Assembly: GCA_002197995.1 (NCBI GenBank)
Contig: NGZR01000003.1
Location: 3,224,001 to 3,288,000, forward strand
Direction: 5' to 3'
Length of the DNA stretch: 64,000 nucleotides
From: Gaeumannomyces sp. JS-464
Lineage: Eukaryota; Ascomycota; Sordariomycetes; Magnaporthales; Magnaporthaceae
The notes beneath the pieces are model-generated. The model was given only the letters and a program-made list of their open reading frames with translations, made no database searches and was not told the DNA's origin. Positions 31,246 to 44,005 of this stretch are shown here, piece by piece; position 1 is the stretch's first letter, and the number at the start of each line of letters is the position of its first letter. The translations under genes and the position numbers were made by a program.

Positions 31246-32127
31246 ATGCGTCTCGCGTCCTCGCTTGTTCTCCTGGCGCTCGCCTTCCGCGATGCGTCCT
31301 GCGCAGCAGTCGACAAGCCAGATCCCACCACCCCGGTCGACAAGAGCTCCAACGCGGCGGCAGCAGCAGGGGCAGGCTTGCCTCTTCTCTCCACATTCAT
31401 CGAGAACTTTCTCCTCATTCCCGACATCGTTTCTTTGTTCAAAGAAAAGGACGCCGAGTGCAAGTTCGCGGAGCGGCTTAAAGCCGAAGTGCTTCTCGAA
31501 TACCGCGATCTGAACGTCGTGGTGTATTCCAACCTTAAAGCAAGCGACGCCGAACTTGTCAACAAAGTTTGCTACTCCGTCGACCTTAAACTTGCATTCT
31601 TCCGCGACAAGACGTACAGAGTTTGCGCCTTTGAGACGGACCAGTTTACGCGGGTCGGCGACGACAAGTGCGAGAACCGGCAGTACGGGGAGTGCGCCAC
31701 AAGGTCGACGATAAGACGGTCAAATTCTGCCGCCGCTCCGGGGCCTCGGCGCCGGAATCCTCGACGGTTGCGCGGACCACCGCAAGCCAGCCGAGCACAA
31801 CAAAGCGACCCACGACCAGCACCAAAGCCCCGACCAAGACGTTGATCACCACGAGCAGTAGCCCCAGGGGTACGACCAACCCCCAGGGGGACGACCACCC
31901 AGCCCACCACGCCCGGCCAGCCTACCGGTGGCGTGCCCGGCACAGCCGCCACGAGCACTCCTCCTCCTCCTCCGCCTCCTCCCGTTCTGCCGCCCACGTC
32001 GGCGGTTGGGGGCACAAACGCGGGCGCTGGCACCACAGGTGTGCAACGTGGTGCAGGATCGACGGTTGAACCCGCCGTGGTCGGAGTGCTTGCCGCTGTG
32101 GCCATGGTGTTTATGGCGATGGCTTGA
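31246..32127 (+). CDS. Secreted GPI-anchored Cys-containing protein, two frame changes
   Basis: The start ATG at 31,246 gives a signal peptide (MRLASSLVLLALAFRDASCA) and a globular domain with about six Cys (motifs DAECKF, NKVCYSV, YRVCAF, DDKCEN, YGECA, VKFC). A Ser/Thr/Pro-rich linker with a run of eight Pro follows. The C-terminus is a hydrophobic tail (EPAVVGVLAAVAMVFMAMA) ending at 32,127, typical of GPI attachment. The frame moves by one base near 31,695 (GAGTGCGCCACAAGG) and back near 31,885 (at a run of five G). The product is a cell-wall or membrane-anchored surface protein of unknown role. The two compensating shifts keep the linker and anchor intact, so sequence errors are more likely than decay. 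No homologous family is recognised. Confidence 0.6.
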
Positions 32128-32420
32128 GTGCCTGAGGTTTGGATATTTGTAACAGATTATTTGACGATGAAATAGTAATGCGGTTGGCTATTGCTTTGAT
32201 GTGGCTTGTCGGCTTTTGCTCGATTCGCTGCGTGTGGTTTTTCGTCCGGGCGTTGTCACAAAAGCGGAGACATTTGCGATACGGTCAGGGGTCACTCCTA
32301 AATTTCTTTACTCTCGAACATTACTCAATGGAGTTCGTTAAATCGTATGAAATGGAACTACAACACTATGAGCATTAAGAAACGATTAATCCTAGGGGCA
32401 AAACCCGGTGCCGATATCCT
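32128..32420. other. Convergent 3' region
   Basis: About 290 bp between the ends of the GPI-protein gene (+) and the HET gene (-). AT-richer than its neighbours. It presumably contains both terminators. No gene seen. Confidence 0.4.
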
Positions 32421-35018
32421 CTAATAGATCTTGAAGTGCTCAGTTATTTGTTCCCGTTCGGCTGGCATCCACCTGGTGACAGCCTCGCCCTCCATCTTCC
32501 CGAAGATGAAGGCCTCGCCGATAAACTCGTACCGGTCAACCCCCCGCTTACGTAGAATTACCGGGACGCTGCAGCCAAACAAGATCACAACCAGATCCCC
32601 TTCCCTCGTCTCGGGCGGCCCGATCCCGTAGACCTTTTCCTCCCTCCCCTCTGCCTCGAGCACGACGCGGTTCCACGTCACAGCCTGCACGCGGCGCAGG
32701 TAGCTCTGCACAAGCAGATCCCGCGCCGACGACGAGTGCGCCGTCGGCGCGACGGGCGACCGGAGCCCCGCGTTGACGTGGCCGCCATGGTGGTGGTGGT
32801 CGCCCGCGACCACGGTGCCCTGCTGCAGCAGCTCCTTTGGTGTTGATGTGCCCGTTGGGCGTGTCGTTGACGAGGCAGCGCAGGCACGCGCGCCGCAGCA
32901 GCATCGTCGGCTTGCGGCCCTCGGACGTGCGGTCCGCGATGAGCGTGCGCCACACCCGGTCGATCGGCCCGTCCTCGGCCTCGCTACCCGAACCGCCGCC
33001 GCTGCCGCTGCCACCGCCGCCATCTGCTGCTGCTGCTGCGGTCCCCCTGCCGTCCGCCGCCTTCCAGCCGAGCCGTCGCAGCGCCTGTGACGGGATCACG
33101 CCGTCCGCGATCGGGTCGGTTCGCCACGCCACCCTGGCCAGCCGGATCCCCGCCGCCTGCAGCCACGTCACGTCGCCGGGTCCGGGGTCCTCGAGCGAGG
33201 TTCGCGGTGCCGATGGGGAGTTCGGCCTGTTGTGGCCGCCGGTCGTCGACGGCGTGGAAAGCGCCGGCGAGGGACCGCTGCGCTGCCCGCCTGGCTCGCT
33301 GGGGCCCGCGTGGCCGCCGTCCTCCGGGTCGATGCCGAATTTGACGTCGGACTTGAGCTGGTGCGAGGCGGCGTAGCAGCCCTCGGCCGGCAGCCCGACC
33401 AGGCTGTCGCCGTTCTGCCGGCCCCTGAAGACGTCCGTCTGCCGCCCGTACGACGACTCCGGACGGTGCGGATCCACGTGGGCAGCTTGCAGTGCCTGTC
33501 GGGGTAGCCCTCGACGACGGGCCTGTTTGTGATTTCGGGAGGGCCCATTGGCGGCATATGATGTCGAGGGAGTCGGACCGCTTGACAACCCACCGCACAA
33601 AGTACGCGTAAATATGGAATAAGCCCTGGGTGTAGTCGGGACTGGGCGGTGGGTTGCTGAGGCTCGGAGGGGGTTGTTCGGGTCCGGCGCGACGCGGGGC
33701 CCGACGTGAGCCTGGCACGTCTCCTTGGCCAGGTTGAGGAGCGTGAAGATGGTGTCGCGGGGGTCGGACGTCTCAAACGTCGAGAGGACGCACACGAGCG
33801 TCTCGAGCCGCGCTGCGGCTCGTAAAGCCTGCCCTGGTCGTCCCGGTGGAAAATGTTGGCGAGCTCGTCGACGAGGATCTTGGCGCCGAGGGGCGAGATG
33901 TCGTCGATGCTGGCGGCCTCCTCCCTGTAGCGGGCGTCGGCGGCGAACAGGTCGCGGATCTGCTGGAAGTGCATCGAGAAAAGACCAATGGCATCAGAAA
34001 GATCAAGCCAATGCACCATTTGCGAACCGCATTGCACCACGGCGTCGCGGGCCAGCGCGATCTCCTGGATAACCCAGCGGCGGGAAAACCATTTGGAGCG
34101 CATCAGGTAAAGCAGCCCGGCCCAATCGGAAACGTATTCCCGCCGGAGCAGGCTGTCTTGGATGTTGTGCTCTAGTAGAATTGTGCGGATAAATCTCATG
34201 GCCCGGTCGGTCCGGCCCTCTCTATCGGCGCTGCCGAGCCATACCAGCACATGATCTGCCTTGGAGTAGATCTCCCACATGCGGGCGACCTGCCACTGCT
34301 TCTCCGAGTCGTTCATCTGGTTGATGCACAGGGCGTCGATCCAGAACACGCGCTCCTCCGTTTTGCCCCGCAGCTGCCGTAGGGCGTCGTATAGGTAAGG
34401 CTTGACGTGCAGCCGTCTCCGGCCCAGCTGTAGGCTGTTCAGCTCTTCCACATTCTGCTCGGTGAGCGTCTTGCCCTCGGTGAGCTTCTGCAGGAGATAG
34501 ACGTAGTCGCCAAAGGACCGGCCGGTGGGGAGTCGGTGTGGTGCCTGCTCCTCGACGTAGATGGGGAACTCGGCCTCGCCGTCGCCCCAGTTGTACGAGA
34601 GGGCAATGACCTGGTTGGGACTGTCGGGGGCTCCTAGCAATGCCAAGTTGACATGCCTGAGCTGGACCTCGATGTCCGATTCTGGATCCTGATTCGGTTT
34701 CAGGACTGCCAAGCGGATCTGGTCCTCTTCCAGCTTCTTGTACTCGTATCGGATCTCTTGGTATATGGCTGCGGAACTTGCGAATTTGTTGCGAACTGTA
34801 TTTCGACCGAATCCCGGCGGTCTGACAACCGCTTCCTCTCGTAGCCCTATTCGTCGCCGCTTTTCTGGTGTTGGGCGGATCAAGTCGACCATTTCTTGCC
34901 GCTTGGTGATCTTGTTGGGTGGAAGAGCGGCCGGCAAGGTCAAAGTGTCGCAAACGAGCCTTCGCGGCATTGCTGGTAGCCGTGTCGGGGGCTCAGTAGG
35001 CATGTGTGATCCGCTCAT
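32421..35018 (-). CDS. HET-domain (heterokaryon incompatibility) protein, several frame changes
   Basis: The N-terminal two thirds are a clear HET domain (PF06985): YKKLEEDQIRLAVL, VIALSYNWGDG, RVFWIDALCINQMNDSEKQW, ADHVLVWLGSA and WFSRRWVIQEIALA. The C-terminal end has the usual HET-protein tail (GDLVVILFGCSVPVILRKRG, FIGEAFIFGKMEGEA). The start could be 35,018 (MSGSH) or 35,051. Family knowledge: HET proteins trigger cell death on fusion of unlike strains. The frame changes about five times (near 33,812, 33,670 in a C run, 33,545, 33,465 and 32,840), yet each correct segment is free of stops and conserved. Either assembly indels or a recently dead allele would explain this. A His-rich stretch (GDHHHHGGH) lies near 32,800. 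Confidence 0.8.
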
Positions 35019-35051
35019 TAAGACACCGTAGAGATGCAGACAAAACAACAA

Positions 35052-36329
35052 TGATGGAAAATTCGCGAACGTCTACAGGAACGTCGCTGTGCAACAATAG
35101 GGGGCTGAGTTGAGGTTGTTTATCGGGCCCAAAGATGGCAAGCTTCACACCCATTCGTTCCGAGCCAAGCAGTCCAGACAGTTGTCTACCTATGGCCCTG
35201 AACAACTGTGACAGCACATGGGTGGGTGGATGCTACTAGCCTGTAGGAGCCAGGGGCGGGACCATGGAGTCCAGCCGGTCCGGGGGTGAGGTCAGGCTGA
35301 GGATCGAGGTTCAGCTCATGGTGCCCGGTTATCCTGGTCCGCCGTTGGTGCGCAGTGGCTCGCGCACCACAGGCATACAGGAAAAGGCAAAACCGTCGCC
35401 TCTCCTCGATTCCATATGCTTCCCCCCAGCTGAGTGGCAGCTGAGCGCCCGAAAGCGTATCCGCGGGTCTTCCCCGCCGGGCGTATTGTTCGAGGCGGGC
35501 CTGCAGATTTCATGCAAGTGGCGCTCCATCACAAAGTCCTACTGCCGCCTGGAAGGGGGTCTCACTTGATCTCGCCTGAGTCCTCCTACCCGGGTTCTTT
35601 CCGCGGTGGTTGTCGAGTCCATTGTCCGCATGGCACCGGTCCAGGCCGCCTTCGAGAATGCTGACAGGAATCCTGCTGTGATAAATTGCGCCTGGCTTCC
35701 AGCCCACGGTGGGTTGTGCGAGGATGGTGTCTTTGGAGTTCGGATGGCTGTGCAGTCGAGTTTGAGCGTCAGCGGCACGGCCCGCTCACCGTGATGACCG
35801 AACCGCGGTCACGGTATCCCAACAGAGCTACAAGGCAGGGCCGTGATGGTACAACTGTGACCAACAGGAACATGACAAATGTCGAGGCTTCCCGAACAAG
35901 ACAGACTTGTACTTTGGACATGAGGAGTTGGCGATAAGACCTGCAGGATAAAGAGTCAGAGAGGAAAGAAGGTTCAGGATCTGCAAACTAGCAATGCCGA
36001 GATCCAGGCAGCTCAGCGCGAGCGATGACTGTCTGCAGGGGCGCCATCGCATACACAATGAAACCACAAAACGGAAGGCCCATTATTCAAACGCATGGAG
36101 AGCAATGGCACAACGGACAGACATTAAAGTCAATAGTGACACCCAGAACAAAAGAGAGTGGAATTGGATGACATGTTACGTAGTAATGCTGGAAATAACA
36201 ATTGACCAACCACCCTCGTTTGTATGCCAGGTGGTGGTGCTTCCGCCCATCCAAGTCCCAATTAAACCAAGATTCTAGTATAACTGTCGGGAAAAACAAG
36301 CAAAGGTCGCAAAAAAAAAACCCCCCCGT
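35052..36329. other. Intergenic, no convincing gene
   Basis: 1.28 kb between two minus-strand genes. Open frames of 60-100 codons exist on both strands but overlap each other and carry no recognisable domain. A homopolymer pair (ten A then seven C, 36,310-36,326) lies just past the GH72 stop. Confidence 0.5.
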
Positions 36330-37972
36330 TTACAGCATGACGAGGGCGCCCAGACCCATGGCGGCGACGGCGTACAGGCCGACAGCAAGCTCACGGACAG
36401 AGACGGCACCCGACTTGTCGCCGCTGCCGCCGCCGGGGCAGCGGTGGCGGTGCGGGCGTTCTCGACGGCGGCGCTGGCGCTCGACAGGGCGGCGGTGCAC
36501 GATGATGGGTGCTGGGGCTCGAGACGATCTCGGCCTTGCCCTTGAAATCGCAGGCGCCGGCCGCGTTCTTCTGCGACTTATAGTAGGTGTCGAGGACGTG
36601 GGTGAGCTTGGCCTTGTCGTCGCACATAGAGTAGGGCCGTAGATGCCCGTGGTGGCGTTGCCGTTGATGCCGCCGCAGGGGTTGCCGGGCTGGCCGCAGA
36701 TGAAGCCGAAGATCTCGCCGTACTGCTTGGACGACACGCTCGAGGACGGGGCGCAGGTGGCGGCCTTGACCATGCAGTCACAAACAGACTTGTCGGGCGT
36801 GGGCGGCAGGTTGGCGTTGGCGCGCCACTTGTCGTGGTAGCGGGCACTCAGCCGGCTTGTTGGAAGGGGTGTACTGGGACATCTCGATCGTCTTGGGGCG
36901 GGCCGCGGTGATAGCATTCTTCAACGCATCGTAGTTCTTCATGGTCGTGGCCTTGCCGCTGCCGTCCACCTTGACGAGACCGTAGTTGTTGTCCTCCTCG
37001 TAGTACATGTAGACAATACCGCCCGAGAAGACAGGGTCATGGCGTCAGAGTACAGGGCAGTGGCGTCGCTGAAATCACGGCCCTCAGCCTTGAGGGGACC
37101 CTCGTTGCAGCCGTACTCGGCGAAGAAGACGGGGACGGAGTAGTTCTTGAAGAACTCAACCTGGCCAGAGTAGCCAGAGGCCTCCATAGAGCTCTTGCCG
37201 CACCACGAGTAGATGTTGTAACCCCAGTAGTCGATGGCATCGGACTGGTTGCCACAGTTGAAGTAGTTGGCGAGGTCGACACGGATGTCAGTGTCGTCGT
37301 TGTGGCGTAGCCGACACCCATCCAGCGACCGCCCTTGGACTTGATGTAGTTCTTGGAGTCTCGGGTGGCAGCCTTGACGTAGGCCGATGCGCCGGTGTTG
37401 GTCTTGTTTGGTGACCTCGTTTCCAGAGAAGAAACCGATAACGTTGTCGTACTTGCCCATCTCATCGATAACCTTCTTGTAACGGTCGAAAAGGCCGACG
37501 TTCCACTGCGGGTTATCGCGCTCAATCGAAGTGGCCGGCTCGCCTAAATCAGCAATGACGTAGATGCCCGCATCGTCGAGCAACTTCATGCACTGCGTGT
37601 GGTCGGCCGTGGGTTCGACGCGTAGACACGGATGGTGTTGGTGCCGGCGGCGGCCAGGATAGGAACATCACGCTTGCAGATGGTGGCATCCGCCAGCGGG
37701 TCGATGTACGAGCGGAGGTCGACTTGGCACCGGCAGCGCCAACGGCCTGTTGGTACGCAACACCCTTCATGTAGAACTGCGTGCCGTTCTCGTAGAAGAA
37801 CTTGGCACCCTATAGTAAAGTTCGCAGACGCTGCGGTCAGCCCAGTTGCACAGAGACGTGTGTGTGCTCAGCGGGCGGCAGGTCTTACTTTCATCACGAT
37901 GGGCTGCAGCGCAGCCGAGGCCTGGCCCATCATAAGGCCAGCGGCCAGAAGCGAGCTCTTGGAGAAGCCCAT
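36330..37972 (-). CDS. GH72 beta-1,3-glucanosyltransferase with CBM43/X8 domain, GPI-anchored
   Basis: The start is ATG at 37,972 with signal peptide MGFSKSSLLAAGLMMGQASA. An intron at 37,888-37,810 (GTAAGA to TATAG, 79 nt) follows. The GH72 catalytic domain shows NGTQFYMKGVAYQQ, AGTNTIRVYASN, MKLLDDAGIYVIADLGEP, IGFFSGNEVT (acid/base Glu in the NE pair) and VPVFFAEYGCNEGP (nucleophile Glu). A Cys-rich CBM43/X8 domain (CDCMVKAATCAPSSSV, ICGQPGNPCGGINGNAT, CDDKAKLTHVLDTYY) follows. The protein ends with a Ser/Pro-rich linker and GPI tail (VGLYAVAAMGLGALVML). Such enzymes elongate and branch beta-1,3-glucan at the cell surface (Gel/Gas family). The frame changes at about 37,720, 37,617, 37,413, 37,308, 37,037 and in the 36,870-36,500 part. 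Most are one-base gaps in C or A runs with the conserved protein continuing. Confidence 0.85.
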
Positions 37973-40900
37973 TTTGATGGAATCTGGTAGCCGCAAAGCA
38001 AAATGGCAACGTTGGAAAGGATGCTTGGGGAGAAGAGCGCCCCCTTGGTTATATCCCTGCTATCAAATAACTGCAGGCGTCGAGGCGCGTCACTGGTGTT
38101 TTTCGACGCTGGAATGACGCCGGGAGCTGGTTCGAATTTGCAGCTAAGAGCCAACGGCTTGTTGTCTTGGGCCTTGATTATCTGGCCCAAAATGCGAAAC
38201 GGTCAGATGATGCGCCAAGAGAGCAGGACGGACTGCAATGAGTCCAAAAGGGGCAACAAAGAAAGAATATCCTGAATGAGCGTGAGAAGGATTAAGAAAT
38301 TACGGAAGCTAAAAAGCTCTCGGACCGGCAGAGAAAACAGAACCTGACAGGAGCCCTTTATTTCTCGCAAAACAATGATGCAAGCAGGAGGAAACCACAG
38401 GATCTGGCGCGGGTGAGATGGTGTTGGACTTCGTTTTATTCTGCATGCCGAGCAGTGTCCCGCCCCCTGGTCCCAGCCTCGGCTAGGATCCATGGAGCAC
38501 CGGCCCAGGGGCGGTGGGCCGGCGCGCGTCTAGACCATATTTGGGGTTGCCGTCCTGGTTTACTTCGATTCCTGCGCAAAATGCTGGAAAGAAGCGGTCA
38601 TTCGTGCAGTCCAGCTTCGTACCTGCGCTCGCGGCAGAGCGAATTGGATGGGCAGGGTGGCAAGGATTTTGTGGGACGGTCGCATCTTCATCTCGCCAAG
38701 CACAGTGCTTGAGTGCGCCAACACTGGGATGCGCCTAGCCAAGAAGCTTGGCCAGCGAGACTTCGACCGCCACACAAAGTCCCGAGGACAAGAGATCGCA
38801 CCCGGAAGCTTGGCGTGCACAAGACGTCTTGAATGCTGGAGAAAAAGATTGGAGAAAAAAAAAAAAGCCATTCCTTGTGCGATCGCTCTTCCCCCGGTGA
38901 AGATTGCGCGAACCGTTCCGACTTGGTTTTGTCTACGTTTGGAGTCGCCAACGGCCATGACGGCCAACCAGCCAATGCAGGGCTTGAAACGAACGCTTCC
39001 AACGGACCGCTCACACTGTGTCGCTGTTCTGATGTCATCCACAGCTCCTTTTGGAGGGTTGCCCCCTGAATAGGGTCGGTTGCTGATGTGGAGCGGTGGT
39101 TGGTTGAACACCAACAATGATGACCCAGAATTGAGTCGTGCCGCCTCTGTCCTCGTCTTGGTCGGGAGGCGGACACCTTGCTCTGCGTGGGGATATGTTG
39201 GAGGAAGCCATTCGACCGTTGAAAAGGGCAGCAAATGGCCCACGGACCGATAGCAGGCTCTGCCACAACCGAGAAATCTCGATGGACTCTACTGTCGCAA
39301 CTCTATTGGTATCCTCCTGACCTCACACACGGCTCTCATTCAATCGAGATTTCCTCATCAAGCGAGTTTGATGATGATGCGACCCGGGCAGCGTTGGTCG
39401 CAGGGATTTTCCAGGACGACGGGGCTGTGGCTGGGATGCGCCTTCTGCCAAACCGGAACAACAGGACATCAGCGGTCTCGACCCTTGAGGCGCCCACTGA
39501 AATCACACGTCGGGCGGGTCGCTAATTCCCGACGTTAGCCAATGGATGAGTTGTCAAGGCGAATCTCCACCGCCAATCTCTTTGACACATCTCACGTGCT
39601 GGAACCCAGCTGACTGGATGCCTGAGGTTGGAATTTTTCTATAACGTTCGCGCCGCTGTCGTGGGATCACCACACGGCTTTCAGGCTCCCGTGTTGGTGC
39701 ATAAAAACTACGTGTGTGCCCTCCAGCGACCATCAACAAACCACAGACGCACCCAATTCCCTCGCATCGCCGGACCTCACTCACCATCGAGGACAAATCC
39801 CGCCTTGTTTTTTACTTATTTATTTATTTTTTGTTTTTTGTTTTTGTTTTTTTTATGCGGAGCAAGGTCGTCCAGGTCAGAGAACAACTCTCGGGCACAT
39901 TCACGAACAGGCTCTGTGGCTAGCCCTTGAGCGTGTTGCTTGCCGTTACCGCAAACGATATCCGCTCATGCTGAGCGGGTTTCATTCAAATCCCAGATGC
40001 CCCCGTTCTTCTCGCCCAATTAGTCTGAATGTCTCCTACGGTCCAAGGCCAATCAAGCAATCTGCTTGATTTCTTTCGTCTTTGTAAACCCGTCTCTCCG
40101 CGGGTGTCCTTACGGTGAAACTTGCGGCACCCTTTTGGTCGCGACTGGCCTTGGCGGCACACGAGTCGACTCATGGCGGACCGAAGCGACCCCCTTTCGC
40201 AGGCGAATGCCGATCCGCGGGTGATGTACCCACCCGGGTCTTTATTTGGTGCCGGAGCCGGCCCAGGACCCGCGGCCACAAACGAGCAGCCGTGGAGGCC
40301 AGTCCTGCACACACATGCCTACCTGCCTACTTGCCCACCTGCCCAGCACTGCCGTGGTGCCACGGTGCCACGGTCCTATCAAGGCGGATGCATGCAGTGC
40401 TGGCGGACAGCCACAGCATGGTCGCCCATCAACTTTGCAGGTTTTTGGGGCAGCACCTGACCATTGGAAGAGGACGCTAACAAGAAGTAGGTATGCATGG
40501 CGTCGATCACCCAATCCTTCTGGTTGGCCGGCACGCTGCACGCTGGCTGGACTCCAACGCGCTCAGTCAGGATCCATCATCCAGGACTCCAGCGCCTTGA
40601 TCAAAAGCGCTCGCGCGCGTCTAGATGTTGTGATGGCGGCGTATGGCCCGACTTGGAACCAGTCTGCATCCCTCGCATCGCATCATGGCGCACCTTCGGC
40701 TCCTGATACATTTGGCGGAAAATGGTGTTTGGCCCAGTGGCGCAGGACGAGCGGCGGCGTTGGTGGCAAACCAAAAACCAGCGTTTGTGGCCCATGCGCC
40801 TTTCCTCTCAGCCGCAGACTCTTCGGGAGCCTGTGCGTTTCTTGGAGCCTTCCCTCCCCGATTCCTGTCGGCACTAAAGCCCTTGCCCGTCCGTCTGGTG

Positions 40901-41520
40901 GGGGCGTCTCGCCAATCAGCTTTCGGTTCACGCCGCTAAGACGACTGATATCAACTCCACCACAATTTCCCCCTCCGCTTCTCGCTTCCTGTCGCCATAC
41001 TTGAGGTCGCAGCTGAAAACGCCAAACCAGTAAAGAACCGCTTGCGCCGCCACTAGTGCCAGCCACGCACAAGGGGGGTTTTATTGGGTTTTCCTGCAGC
41101 GGGAGCCTCACCTGCTGTGTCTGCCTCCAAATCCGCCCAGTCCACGAGCCCAGAGCCCCCGCTTGCCGCGTTCTGGTTGCGCCCTTACCTATGCTTGCCA
41201 TGGCGTCGGAGTCTCAGCCCGACCCGAAACCTTGCTCGCCCGCCGATGCCCCTCGCCCATCACACCACAGTGACCACTGGCCTGGCGTCGAGTCTAGGCC
41301 GTGGCTGTTTTTAGAGGTGGTGTCTAGGACGCATAACCAGCAGGGCCGAGACATCTGCCGTTTGCTGCTTCATTTAAAGCCGACGGCCTCCTCCTCTGTC
41401 GCTGAAGCCAGACCTCCTCCTGTTGCGTTCTTTTCGCAGAGTACCCACCAAGTCTCTTTATCTAATCCTCCACAGCGAGCATCCTTTCCTTAACAAACAT
41501 ACCTGCTCAGTCTCGACACA
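37973..41520. other. Long intergenic region, 3.5 kb, no gene recognised
   Basis: It lies between the divergent GH72 (-) and MARVEL-like (+) genes, so it should hold both promoters. A T-rich tract lies at 39,806-39,855. Several open frames of 100-250 codons (for example 38,560-39,243 minus and 40,246-41,004 plus) overlap on both strands with arbitrary composition and were not called. CT-rich sequence before 41,521 fits a fungal transcription start region. Confidence 0.5.
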
Positions 41521-42547
41521 ATGGCCGCCGGTCTACTCACCAAGGGGCCTCCCGTGGAGCCAAAATGGGTGTTCATCATCAGGATTGCCGTCATTGCCTT
41601 GTCCGTCCTAGTACTGGCCCTTACCGCCTGGTCCATGCACGTCCATGTGACGCCTCTGGACAAGATAGTCGGCACTTCCTCGTCTAGCAGCACCTGCAAG
41701 TCCTATTACTGCCGGAGAGCCGTCGAGACCCGAGGCCTCGAGGCCAGGCAATACGGTATCTACTATACCAGTGCCACTTCTGCCCCGTCCATGATGATCT
41801 TCTCCGTACGTATCAGTCCTCTCCTCGCGCCTATGATGCATGAGAACGGCGATAAACGTTGGGTGCACGTTGGGTGCACGAAACACCAGCTGACACGTAT
41901 GGTCATGTTTTGCCAGTCCATCTGGACGCTCCTTACCTTCGGCATCACCCTGGGTTTTGAGAAATCCGCGCCGCAATCCTTCTTCCGCATCTGCGTCTTC
42001 ATCGCCTACATCCTCAGTGCTATCTTCATGCTCTCCGGCTGGGCGTACATGGCATCCGCCGCTGCCGCCTACGCTCCTCTGGCCGACCTGTATCGCCAGG
42101 CCAGGGTGACCTCTCTCAACGACTATGTGACTCAGCTCGTGGCTTCCACTGCTGCGTCCGCCGGACTTGGCGCTGTCCTTTGGTGAGTCCACACGACCCT
42201 GCGACGGAGCTGCTCACCTGGTGGCCGCATTCGCTAACCCAACCTGTCGTCACCAATACAGGGTCCTGATCATCATCGCCACCGTCATGTTCGCTATCGA
42301 CTCGCTGCGCACAGAGGGTGCTCCCATGAGCAGCGGCGGCACCGAGATGCACGCCGTCGCCGCGCAGCCGCAGAAGGGAGGCGAGGTGGCCGTCGAGACC
42401 CACCAGGCCCCGGCCCCCGTCTACCAGACTTACGCGTCGCCGACTCCCCAGCAGCAGCAGCAGATGTACACGCCCCAGCAGCCGGGATATGTCCAGCAGC
42501 AGCAGGTTTATCCTCAGCAGCCGCAGCAGCCCTACGTCCAGCAGTGA
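41521..42547 (+). CDS. MARVEL-like four-helix membrane protein
   Basis: Three exons: 41,521-41,805, 41,917-42,182 and 42,262-42,547. Introns are 41,806-41,916 (GTACGT to CAG, branch-like CTGAC) and 42,183-42,261 (GTGAGT to CAG). TM1 lies near residues 16-38 (WVFIIRIAVIALSVLVLALT). The remaining helices are SIWTLLTFGITLGF, ICVFIAYILSAIFMLSGWAY and VLIIIATVMFAIDSL. The layout matches fungal MARVEL-domain proteins, which are plasma-membrane or vesicle proteins. The cytoplasmic tail is rich in Gln and Pro (about residues 250-280). The reading frame is clean across all exons. The MARVEL call comes from topology and spacing, not a unique motif. The context ACACAATGGCC at the start is good. Confidence 0.75.
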
Positions 42548-44005
42548 TGGTCTCGTCGTCAAGGGTGAGGCTGGCTTTCACGAGATTGCAATGTTCTCTC
42601 GAGGTGAAGCATGTGTTCTTGAGTGATTGAAGACTACAACAGGGACTGGAGACCATTCTGGGGTTCAATCGTTGCTATTGGTATGTTGATAAATGCAAGG
42701 AGTTTGCCGTTGGTAATTATAGCTTGATCATTGCCTTAATAATCACTTTTTTTTTTTTCGTATACTTCCGAACGAAAGTTGTCTCGGGTGTGACCCTCCT
42801 TCGAGATTTGCCTTGCGACTTTTACGCATGGCGGCCATCGACCGAACGGGGTGATGTGATAACCGTATTTCTCGTCTCGCTTCCCTTTACATCGGCTATT
42901 TGCTGGCCGCCTCGATGTTAAGTTCGGAATTTATTGTAGATAAGGCCCGCCCAACATCTCTGCCCGACTGATACCGATCACCCTCAACCAGGGCCGCCAT
43001 GGCTTCGGCTGCGGGATAAAACTTGCCACTTATACCGCTGAACCGTATCAACGTGTCGAGGCATTTTGGAACCTTGTGTATCTAGGTATCTCTTTCTCTT
43101 GGGCGCCACTAAGGCAACATCCAGTCGAGTGCATGGTAGGAAGGGGCGGCAAGCATCTGCACGGAAGACGTCTTGCTCACTGTTCAGCTCCGCAATGCCG
43201 CCGGAAAACACCCTTTCATTTACGGTAGAATAGTTTACGATAATTAAATTTACACCTTTATTGGATCAATCACAGATCAGCGCTCCCTGCTATATCTTCC
43301 TCGAACAGATGGGACTGGGCAGTGTCGGCTGGCCGTCGGGAGAACGAGGGTTAATTCTATGCACGAAGGATTACGTTGACGTTGCATACCCTGACCTCCA
43401 GCATTCTTGCTCCAAGTCAACACCCACGCCCCCATCCGCCCCACGAGTTCCAGTGTCCTGTTGTGATACCGTGGCTAGTTTGCGCCGTCTGGTCCTGCTC
43501 CTCTTCTACGCTAGACGATGAAGGGCTGATTTTTGATGGACCAACTTTGCATCACGTCAGGCGCACTGCAGAAACTGCCTTTGTAAAATTTCCTGGCATT
43601 CTCGGATCGGGATGCAGCCGCTCAACACCTGTCGAGCAGTCTGGTGAGTGAATGGTTCCTCGGAGAGAATGGGGGTGGCTATGGTTGCCTCAACTAGGCG
43701 GTCTTCGGAGTCGCCCCAGCGATGCTGAGCCAACCAAACGCCCGGGCGTGCCGCCAGGCACGCATGGTGTGATGACGCTACATTTGTAAGATCCGTAGCC
43801 TTACCATTCGTGATATTATGTCCTCTCAACTGGATCCCTCGGGTGCACATAGTTGCCATATGGGTTTATTTCTTTTCGAACATTCCCTCACGGGACCAAG
43901 ACCAGTGCTTGCTTCCTCGCTCCCACCATCGTGACTTCGCCCATCGGTACGGGCTCAGCGGCAACCAGCGGCCCCTGGTTGCCAGAACTGCTGTCTCCTG
44001 CTGTC
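42548..44005. other. Intergenic, no gene recognised
   Basis: 1.46 kb between two plus-strand genes. A run of eleven T lies near 42,748-42,758. Short frames only. It includes the probable promoter of the multi-TM gene starting near 44,006. Confidence 0.45.

Noticed and set aside
38560..39243. 227-codon minus-strand frame in the long intergenic region
   Set aside because: It contains poly-Phe from a poly-A run, overlaps other frames on both strands and shows no domain, signal or codon bias.
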